A stretch of 5,560 nt of DNA from Prevotella sp. UBA4339 (GTDB taxonomy: Bacteria > Bacteroidota > Bacteroidia > Bacteroidales > Bacteroidaceae): assembly GCA_002393725.1 (NCBI GenBank), contig DGTJ01000045.1, positions 1 through 5,560 of the forward strand, given 5' to 3'. Below the pieces are notes generated by a model that saw only the letters and a program-made list of their open reading frames with translations, made no database searches and was not told where the DNA came from. This document shows positions 1 to 5,560 of this stretch, piece after piece (positions within the stretch are counted from its first letter, which is position 1; the number at the start of each line of letters is the position of its first letter). The translations under genes and the position numbers were made by a program.

Positions 1-1709
1 AGATTCTCGTCCATCTGGCGCCAGAACATCTTGCGGGCTCCGGCATCGTAGGCATCGTAGAACGACCCACGGAAGCCGAGCCAGTCGTGAATATCGTCCT
101 TTACTGCCTGATGATACATCCAGCCGTTGTTGTCAAGCTCCTTGTAGTTGTCTACACTATCGTAGAACTTAGGCCATACTGAGATCATGAAACGTCCGTG
201 CATGGCGTGAACGCTGTCGAGCATAGCCTGAGGATTTGGATATCGTTCTGTCTCAAACTTATGGCTGCCCCAGGAGTCGAGCTTCCAGTAGTTCCAGTCC
301 TGTACGATATTGTCAATAGGGATATGTCGCTTACGGAACTCAGCCAGTGTCTCCTCTATCTCACCAGAAGTCTTATACCGCTCACGGCTCTGCCAGAAGC
401 CCAGCACCCACTTTGGATACAGGCTGGCCTTTCCGGTAAGAGTGCGATAGCCTGAGATGACCTGATCGAGGTTCTCCCCGGCAATGAAGTAATAGTCCAT
501 ATCCTTCGCCATCTCACTCCATACAGACAGCTTCTCGCGCTCAACCTTGCTTCGGGGCTCAGACACGCGCAGACCGCAATAAGCCTCACCCCCATCAGGA
601 CGCCACTCTATACGCAGCTGTACGCGACGACCTTTCTGCAACTCGGTAGAGAACTTATATGTATTGGGATTCCAGGCAGTACGCCAGCGCTCGGGCACTA
701 CCTCGTCACCGTCGATGTAAACCTTCACATAGCCCGAGTAATAGAGTATAAACTGATAAAGCTGCTTCTTCCCCTTGCACTTGCCACAGCACTCCGGCTC
801 GATAAAGCCCTCGTAAGTGACATTGGCACCTTGCAGACTAAAGCCCTTGGGGAGATTCTTGATGCCGCCATTATCTGTCTTCTTGGCTATCTCCGACGCT
901 GCAGGATAAGCATACTCATAATAGATAGAATCCTCATCACGAACCAGCTTCTTGCCATTTGCATCTACATAGGTTCCTGTGAGATGTCCCTCCTTGCCGC
1001 TACGGTTGTAGAGTTTGAAGGCACGATTCAGCTGCAGATAGTCATTGGGATTACCAAACCGGCAGTAGCTGTAGGAATCCCAAAGCAGGCCATAGTTCCT
1101 ATTCGACAGCACGAAGGGGATGGACACCTTGGTATTATACTGGAAAAGGTCTTCGCTCTTGCCCTTCATATTAAACTCTTCGCTCTGGTGCTGTCCCAGC
1201 CCATAGAAAGCCTCATCGTCGGGCGAGTCGAACTTCATCTGCCAAGAGAGTCCATGCTTCATCTCCTCTGTGAGCTGTGCTCCGCCCTTCAGGCCATATT
1301 CGCGCTCCGGCACCGTGAAGTCCCAGAATTTCTTTCCGTCCTTGGCCTCCTTAAGCAGCTCATTGCCGTCGGCATCGAAGAATGTCACCTCACCGGTAGC
1401 CTTCGACACGACAGCCTTTACCTTCTTCGCCTTGACAATCACGTTGTCGCCATCCTCGGTAAGTGTGTATGAGCCCTTGGCTGGAGCCCTCTGCGGCACG
1501 ATCATCAGCGATGCCGGCTTCTCGGGCAATGCATCCTTGGATGTAGCACGCAACCTGATAATCTGATCATTCATCACTTCCAGACGAATCACCTTTGCCT
1601 GACCTCCGTCGGGGCGGATTGTCACAATGTTAGCATTTGTCTGCACGTCGGCTGCCATCGAAGAGACTGCCATCAACAGTGCAGAAATCATAATTAGTAG
1701 TTTTCTCAT
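1..1709 (-). CDS. GH31 glycosidase with inserted PA14 domain, probable periplasmic alpha-xylosidase (3' end outside window)
   Basis: A glycoside hydrolase family 31 enzyme that probably removes terminal alpha-xylosyl residues from xyloglucan-type oligosaccharides. The chosen ATG gives a signal peptide (MRKLLIMISALLMAVSSMAA, residues 1-20) with no lipobox cysteine, so a soluble periplasmic location is inferred. Residues about 25-230 are the N-terminal beta-sandwich with the GH31 hallmark FYGLGQHQ (168-175). Residues about 235-385 are a PA14-type insert (YYSGYVKVYIDGDEVVPERW, 323-342). The catalytic barrel starts near 430, with LGFWQSRERY (436-445), PIDNIVQDWNYW (464-475) and FYDAYDAGARKMFW (550-563). 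The reading frame is open for 569 codons to the window edge; the nucleophile Asp (WWMDA-type motif) should lie some ten residues further on, so catalytic residues cannot be checked. The PA14 insert at this position is known from Bacteroides and Cellvibrio xyloglucan alpha-xylosidases, which supports that specificity over alpha-glucosidase. The gene lies 42 bp after the sensor gene on the same strand and is probably co-transcribed with it. Confidence 0.9.
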   Translation of the reverse strand, partial: MRKLLIMISALLMAVSSMAADVQTNANIVTIRPDGGQAKVIRLEVMNDQIIRLRATSKDALPEKPASLMIVPQRAPAKGSYTLTEDGDNVIVKAKKVKAVVSKATGEVTFFDADGNELLKEAKDGKKFWDFTVPEREYGLKGGAQLTEEMKHGLSWQMKFDSPDDEAFYGLGQHQSEEFNMKGKSEDLFQYNTKVSIPFVLSNRNYGLLWDSYSYCRFGNPNDYLQLNRAFKLYNRSGKEGHLTGTYVDANGKKLVRDEDSIYYEYAYPAASEIAKKTDNGGIKNLPKGFSLQGANVTYEGFIEPECCGKCKGKKQLYQFILYYSGYVKVYIDGDEVVPERWRTAWNPNTYKFSTELQKGRRVQLRIEWRPDGGEAYCGLRVSEPRSKVEREKLSVWSEMAKDMDYYFIAGENLDQVISGYRTLTGKASLYPKWVLGFWQSRERYKTSGEIEETLAEFRKRHIPIDNIVQDWNYWKLDSWGSHKFETERYPNPQAMLDSVHAMHGRFMISVWPKFYDSVDNYKELDNNGWMYHQAVKDDIHDWLGFRGSFYDAYDAGARKMFWRQMDEN

Positions 1710-1751
1710 TTGATTATTACTTTGGAATTATTCTTTTTGTATCGTCTTGTA
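1710..1751 (-). other. 42-bp gap between sensor stop and GH31 start, no terminator or promoter seen
   Basis: This AT-rich spacer has no GC-rich stem followed by a T run on the minus strand and no TTTG/TAnnTTTG pair of the kind seen upstream of the sensor. It also has no clear Shine-Dalgarno sequence. The simplest reading is that the GH31 gene is read on the same transcript as the sensor. The gap is also too short to hide remains of a lost receiver or DNA-binding domain. Confidence 0.6.
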
Positions 1752-4700
1752 TCACTCGTCCATCATCATTGCCTCCTCTACAGGAATATCCTCCCCACAT
1801 GGAATCTCTATGACGAACACCGTTCCCCCGCCCTGATTCTCCTCTGCACGGATGCCGCCATTATGAGCGAGGACTATGTCAAACACCTTATGCAGGTTAA
1901 GGTTATCGTCATCACCAATGAAATCGTCGAAGAGAGTAGCCATTGCCTTGCTGGGGATTCCAATTCCACTGTCGGCAACACGAATTTCTGCCTTGTCGCT
2001 CTTCTTCTCGAGGAACACCTTTATCTTACTCTTCGATGGAGAGAAGCTGGCAGAGTTGTTCAGAAGGATACTGAGCATCTCCCCAAGCTGACTCCTGTCG
2101 CCCATGACATCAAGGGCATCGACAAACGGGAAGTATCTCACCTCAATCACCTTGTCTTGGGGAGACTTGAAATCATCGCAGACCTGACGGAACAACGGCA
2201 CAAGGTCGATCTGCTCCCTAACGAAGGCCTGTTCTTCTTCCTCTGGCTCGATTACCCCGTTTTCATCAGGTACATACACCTTCGACTCCCTCGCCTTAAA
2301 CTCCTTCATCTCCTCTTGCATCTGCTTGCGCATCTCATTCATCCACTGTTTCTTCTCAGTCTCGCGCTGAAGCACCATCAGCTGCACCTTTTCATGCTGC
2401 TTGCGGAGGAACCACCTGCGCCAGAAGAAAGCAACAGCTGCCACGACAAGGATATACAGAAGTATCATCCAGCGAGTGCGGTAAAGCGGCGGACGGATCG
2501 TTATTTCCAGCTGGCTCTCTTCTTCTCCGAGTGTTCCATCTTCCTGGAGGATTCTTACGCAGAGAATGTAGGAGCCGGCACGAAGAGAGTTGAACGTGAT
2601 GTTTGGGTCGGTCTCTGATGTCTTCACCCAATTCTCGTTGAAGCCCTCAAGCTTATACGCAAAACGCCTGCTGTTATTGATATTCACCTCATTAGTAGCC
2701 AATTGGATGGTAAATTGGTCATTGAACCTCAGGGAGAGTTCACGGCACCGGTCGAGTTCCTCTTCAATGATCACGCGTCCATCATACTCCTGACCTGCAA
2801 CTATGTCCTGATTGAAAATCTGCAAGCCGCTGAATACAGGGTGCTCTTTCCTATGAACATCCTCAAGTTTTGAAGCATCGATAATGTCGAGTCCTCCCTG
2901 ACCTCCTACCAGCACCTTGCCGTCGCGGGTAAGGAAGGTGGAACGCTGGTTGTAGACCGCCTTCTGAAGTCCGTCGCGGCTATTATAGCTACGGACATTG
3001 AACTGCCACGTGCCATCATTTTGTTTTATCGGAACGATGTTTGAAACACCATGATCGGTAACAGCCCAGATAGTGTGCTTCTTATCTTCTATGATAGAAT
3101 TAATTGAAGATCCGTAGAGGCCGTTAGTCATATCAAGCATTGTAACAAACTTTGTCTCAGGGTCATATATGGTGAGTCCTGACGACGATCCTTGCCAGAT
3201 GAGCCCCCGGCTATCTTCTATTACATAATTGGTAATGTTGATATTTACAGTTATCTCCGGAGTTTCGGGGATTACCTGATTGACAAGTTTACGGGATACG
3301 GGATTAACCAACGAATAAAAATTGCCCGTTCCTACCATCAGCCAGCCTTTCTTGGTCCATCCAACAGAAGTGAGGTAGTCGCTGGTAATCTGGCTGTTGG
3401 AAGTATTCCAGGTGTAATACTCCTGAGTCTTGGGGTCAAGCATCTGCAGTCCTCCTCCGAGAGTACTCAACCACATACGTCCCCACTTGTCTTCGGTAAG
3501 GGCCCACACACTATTGTTAGCAAGCCCATTACCATTATCTGAGGCCTGATAGTTCAATACAGTCGCCTCACTGGGTGAAGAAGGAATACAGTGAGTAAGA
3601 CCTCCATTATATGATCCGAACCACAGCGAGCCGTCCTTTGACGGCCAAGAGCCCACAACGATATTGCTCACGAGACTGCTATTGTCCTTTGTGTAATGGT
3701 TTATTACCTCGCCCGTCTTGGGATTATATACTTTGATACCATCATCGTTGGTTCCCACCCAGTAGTTGCCAAACTTATCCTCGCTGACTGTGGTGACATC
3801 GCCCAACTCTACATTATATATACTCGACAGGCCTGGCACATACTGGCACACTCCGTTTTTATAGGTTCCTATCCACATGCTACCGTCATCGCCCTGCATA
3901 AGGCATCGCAGTGTGTTATCGCTGATAGTGGTCTCGTCAAACTTATTATGGAGAAACTGTTTCCACTGTTTACTCTTCAAGTCGACTACAATCAGCCCGG
4001 AATGATCGCAGGCGAGCCATAGCCAATTGTTCTTGTCGACGATAAGATTCCACACCATTAGAGGACCTGGTACACCCTCGATGCCATGAGCGACAAAATA
4101 CTCCTCGATACTGGAATACCATTTCCTTTCTTTTTTAATATAGATATAAGTATGATCCAAAGCCTGGCACCAATAGTTCTCCTCATGATCTATAAACAGA
4201 CGATACTCCTGATTCTCCGGACCTCCATTATCGTGTATCCAAGTATCCTCCCAGTCCACTTCGCCTTTATTGCCGTTAAGTGCGACCAACTGTCCCTTGT
4301 TTGTAGCAATAATTAGCCACCCTCCCATTTCACCTACAGTAGATATTCCATAGTCGGGTCGGAACTCATTTATTCCGTAACCAACCTTAATCTTCGTAAT
4401 CTTATATCCTTTCTTTTCTTTCGGATGAATGCAATAGATTCCATCATCAAAGCTCTTAACCCAGATATTTTTCTTTGAGTCGATGTAAAGCCACTCCAGG
4501 CTTACATCAACACCGATCTTGGCAAGTTCACGCGAGGCATTACGCTCAAACTTCTCTGTCACTGGGTCATATACACAATAGTTCATGCCCTGACGCAACC
4601 ACAGACGACCATCTCGGTCCTCATATGTACGATCACTATAGTTGTCACGCATAGAAGTAGTGTCACGCTTGTTGGAATAGAAAGACCTCACTCGATATCC

Positions 4701-4895
4701 ATCGTAACGATTCAATCCGTAAGGGGTTCCTATCCACACATAGCCTCTCGAATCCTTAAACAAATTATTAACTTGTGACGAGGAAAGTCCGTTCTGGGTG
4801 TCAAGCCTACGGAATTTCATGTCAGGAATTAACGATGTCTGTCCCATTACAGAAAATGCAACGGAAACCAGGAGTAGTGATATAAGTTTTCTCAT
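1752..4895 (-). CDS. Two-propeller membrane sensor with degenerate histidine-kinase ATPase domain, no HisKA and no output domain
   Basis: A complete 1047-residue membrane receptor built like the sensory half of a Bacteroides hybrid two-component system. The start gives a signal peptide (MRKLISLLLVSVAFSVMGQ). Residues about 29-690 carry 14 propeller repeats of the (L/Y)W(I/V)GT...GL..Y.P type (for example 53-69, 340-353, 378-391, 425-437, 474-488), enough for two seven-bladed propellers. Residues about 735-800 are a Y_Y_Y domain (FAYKLEGFNENW, 745-756). One transmembrane helix follows (about 810-825), then a charged, probably coiled-coil linker. An HATPase_c domain spans about 895-1032: N-box-like LLNNSASFSP (944-953), intact G1 DSGIGIP (975-981) and G3 GGGT (1022-1025). 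No HisKA SHEFRTP motif exists, and the G2 glycines are replaced (NLNL, 998-1001). No receiver or AraC-type domain follows, whereas full hybrid regulators usually exceed 1300 residues. Ligand sensing in the periplasm is inferred from the family; autokinase activity looks unlikely. The long undisturbed frame argues against a decayed gene. Confidence 0.93.
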   Translation of the reverse strand: MRKLISLLLVSVAFSVMGQTSLIPDMKFRRLDTQNGLSSSQVNNLFKDSRGYVWIGTPYGLNRYDGYRVRSFYSNKRDTTSMRDNYSDRTYEDRDGRLWLRQGMNYCVYDPVTEKFERNASRELAKIGVDVSLEWLYIDSKKNIWVKSFDDGIYCIHPKEKKGYKITKIKVGYGINEFRPDYGISTVGEMGGWLIIATNKGQLVALNGNKGEVDWEDTWIHDNGGPENQEYRLFIDHEENYWCQALDHTYIYIKKERKWYSSIEEYFVAHGIEGVPGPLMVWNLIVDKNNWLWLACDHSGLIVVDLKSKQWKQFLHNKFDETTISDNTLRCLMQGDDGSMWIGTYKNGVCQYVPGLSSIYNVELGDVTTVSEDKFGNYWVGTNDDGIKVYNPKTGEVINHYTKDNSSLVSNIVVGSWPSKDGSLWFGSYNGGLTHCIPSSPSEATVLNYQASDNGNGLANNSVWALTEDKWGRMWLSTLGGGLQMLDPKTQEYYTWNTSNSQITSDYLTSVGWTKKGWLMVGTGNFYSLVNPVSRKLVNQVIPETPEITVNINITNYVIEDSRGLIWQGSSSGLTIYDPETKFVTMLDMTNGLYGSSINSIIEDKKHTIWAVTDHGVSNIVPIKQNDGTWQFNVRSYNSRDGLQKAVYNQRSTFLTRDGKVLVGGQGGLDIIDASKLEDVHRKEHPVFSGLQIFNQDIVAGQEYDGRVIIEEELDRCRELSLRFNDQFTIQLATNEVNINNSRRFAYKLEGFNENWVKTSETDPNITFNSLRAGSYILCVRILQEDGTLGEEESQLEITIRPPLYRTRWMILLYILVVAAVAFFWRRWFLRKQHEKVQLMVLQRETEKKQWMNEMRKQMQEEMKEFKARESKVYVPDENGVIEPEEEEQAFVREQIDLVPLFRQVCDDFKSPQDKVIEVRYFPFVDALDVMGDRSQLGEMLSILLNNSASFSPSKSKIKVFLEKKSDKAEIRVADSGIGIPSKAMATLFDDFIGDDDNLNLHKVFDIVLAHNGGIRAEENQGGGTVFVIEIPCGEDIPVEEAMMMDE

Positions 4896-4931
4896 CTTGC
4901 GATTTTATATTATCGGAACACATTCAAGTGA

Positions 4932-4963
4932 CAAAAGTAGGCATTTTTTGCGAAACTTACAAA
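4932..4963 (-). promoter_or_regulatory. Bacteroides-type promoter for the sensor and GH31 genes
   Basis: Read on the minus strand, a TTTG -33 box (4963-4960) is followed by a 20-bp spacer and TACTTTTG (4939-4932), an exact match to the TAnnTTTG -7 consensus of Bacteroidota primary sigma factor promoters. Transcription should begin a few bases downstream, giving a leader of roughly 30 bases before the sensor ATG at 4895. The match is seen directly; activity is inferred. With no terminator after the sensor gene, this promoter probably also drives the GH31 gene. Confidence 0.72.
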
Positions 4964-4999
4964 TTTTTGATAAAAAAAACACCTATTAGAGCCATTTTG

Positions 5000-5031
5000 T
5001 TTGGTCATTTCGGGGAAAAACCTTAATTTTG
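5000..5031 (+). promoter_or_regulatory. Bacteroides-type promoter for xylE
   Basis: TTTG (5000-5003), a 20-bp spacer and TAATTTTG (5024-5031) match the Bacteroidota -33 and -7 consensus exactly. A second TTTG at 4996-4999 would give a 24-bp spacer and is less likely. The start site should fall a few bases after 5031, leaving a leader of about 20 bases before the ATG at 5058. That leader (AAACTAACAAATT just before the ATG) has no Shine-Dalgarno sequence, which is normal for this phylum. Confidence 0.75.
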
Positions 5032-5040
5032 CGCCAAAAT
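5026..5040. promoter_or_regulatory. Short inverted repeat over the xylE -7 box and start site, possible operator
   Basis: ATTTTG-CGC-CAAAAT is a perfect 6-bp inverted repeat with a 3-bp centre. It overlaps the last six bases of the xylE -7 element and the expected transcription start, a place where a bound repressor would block initiation. No second copy of the full repeat was found near the sensor promoter, only a shared TTTTGCG core around 4946-4952. In such AT-rich DNA a 6-bp arm can arise by chance, so the role as an operator is only a suggestion. Confidence 0.25.
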
Positions 5041-5057
5041 CATCAAACTAACAAATT

Positions 5058-5560
5058 ATGCAACAATCAGAACAAGGTAGCAAATCTTACCTCATCAGTA
5101 TCGTGATGGTCGCCGTATTGGGCGGCCTGCTGTTCGGTTACGACACAGCTGTTATCTCTGGAGCCGAGAAGGGTCTCCAGGCGTTTTTCATGGAAGCTAA
5201 GGACTTTGCCTATACCGACGGATGGCACGGGTTCACCTCTGCCTCAGCCCTTATCGGCTGTATCATCGGTTCGGCTCTCTCGGGATTCCTGGCAACCAAC
5301 CTGGGACGTAAGAAGTCGCTCATCATTGCCGGACTGCTATTCTTCGTGTCTGCACTAGGCTCAATGGACCCTGAGTTCATGTTCTTCGAATACGGCACTC
5401 CCACCTATTCACTGCTCATCATGTTCAACTTCTATCGCGTCATCGGAGGCATCGGAGTCGGTCTGGCGTCTGCCATCTGTCCTATGTATATCGGCGAGGT
5501 GGCTCCTTCAAACATAAGAGGCATGCTTGTAAGCTGGAACCAGTTTGCCATCATCTTCGG
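5058..5560 (+). CDS. xylE: XylE-like D-xylose:proton symporter, MFS sugar porter family (3' end outside window)
   Basis: An inner-membrane major facilitator superfamily transporter that most likely imports D-xylose with a proton. Only the N-terminal 167 complete codons are present, about a third of the usual ~490 residues. The sequence follows E. coli XylE closely: GGLLFGYDTAVISG (22-35), SALIGCIIGSALSG (63-76), GRKKSL (83-88), YRVIGGIGVGLAS (126-138), PMYIGEVAP (142-150), IRG (153-155) and NQFAIIFG (161-168). Residues matching the XylE proton-coupling and gating positions D27, R133, E153 and R160 are D29, R127, E147 and R154. Q162 matches the xylose-binding Q168. Transmembrane helices 1 to 4 and the start of helix 5 can be seen (about 12-33, 57-79, 86-101, 118-143, from 156). 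A glucose or galactose porter of the same family is possible, since the C-terminal sugar-site residues lie outside the window. The gene is divergent from the sensor and has its own promoter. Confidence 0.92.
   Translation, partial: MQQSEQGSKSYLISIVMVAVLGGLLFGYDTAVISGAEKGLQAFFMEAKDFAYTDGWHGFTSASALIGCIIGSALSGFLATNLGRKKSLIIAGLLFFVSALGSMDPEFMFFEYGTPTYSLLIMFNFYRVIGGIGVGLASAICPMYIGEVAPSNIRGMLVSWNQFAIIF

Noticed and set aside
831..1472. 213-codon open frame on the plus strand
   Set aside because: It lies fully antisense to the GH31 gene, whose opposite frame shows clear family motifs. The Ile/Leu-rich product has no recognisable domain and no promoter.
1699..1709. Same 11 bases (ATGAGAAAACT on the minus strand) at the starts of the GH31 and sensor genes
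   Set aside because: Both encode the common signal-peptide start MRKL with the same codons, and similarity stops at once. It is not evidence for duplication or a regulatory repeat.
1710..2618. 302-codon open frame on the plus strand
   Set aside because: It is antisense to the ATPase and membrane part of the sensor. Its Leu/His-rich composition is what reverse-reading a Glu/Lys-rich linker produces.
2826..4811. Repeated WIGT/GL-type segments as possible DNA repeats
   Set aside because: They are diverged protein-level propeller blades inside one gene; the DNA is not repetitive. No CRISPR array, insertion sequence, tRNA or rRNA was seen anywhere in the window.
4900..4915. CGAT-N8-ATCG inverted repeat in the sensor gene leader
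   Set aside because: Arms of only 4 bp around an 8-bp AT-rich loop are too weak for a terminator or riboswitch and are expected by chance.
5210..5404. 64-codon open frame on the minus strand
   Set aside because: It is antisense to xylE, which has near-continuous similarity to the known transporter across this stretch.

Overview
The window looks like carbohydrate-use DNA from a member of the Bacteroidota, probably Prevotella or a close relative. The evidence is a giant periplasmic two-propeller sensor of the type that guards polysaccharide utilisation loci, a PA14-carrying GH31 glycosidase, promoters of the Bacteroides type (TTTG, 20-bp spacer, TAnnTTTG), and AT-rich leaders with no clear Shine-Dalgarno sequence. 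The genus is an inference from composition and gene style only.

Layout. Bases 1-1709 (minus strand) hold the first 569 codons of a secreted GH31 enzyme, most likely an alpha-xylosidase, cut by the window edge just before its catalytic nucleophile. Bases 1752-4895 (minus strand) hold a complete 1047-residue membrane sensor. It has a signal peptide, 14 propeller repeats, a Y_Y_Y domain, one transmembrane helix and a histidine-kinase-like ATPase domain. The 42-bp gap between these two genes has no terminator-like hairpin, so they are probably one transcript with the sensor first. Bases 4896-5057 are a divergent promoter region. Bases 5058-5560 (plus strand) hold the first 167 complete codons of a XylE-like D-xylose:H+ symporter.

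How the parts fit. The GH31 enzyme would release xylose from xylosylated oligosaccharides (xyloglucan fragments are the best guess) in the periplasm. XylE would carry the xylose across the inner membrane. The sensor sits between them and shares a promoter region with the symporter, so the unit looks like a small xylose-release, sensing and uptake module.

The most unusual point is the sensor. It has the full sensory half of a hybrid two-component system, but the phosphoacceptor (HisKA) domain is missing, both glycines of the G2 box are asparagine (NLNL in place of GLGL), and there is no receiver or AraC-type DNA-binding domain. It reads as an intact pseudokinase receptor rather than a broken gene.
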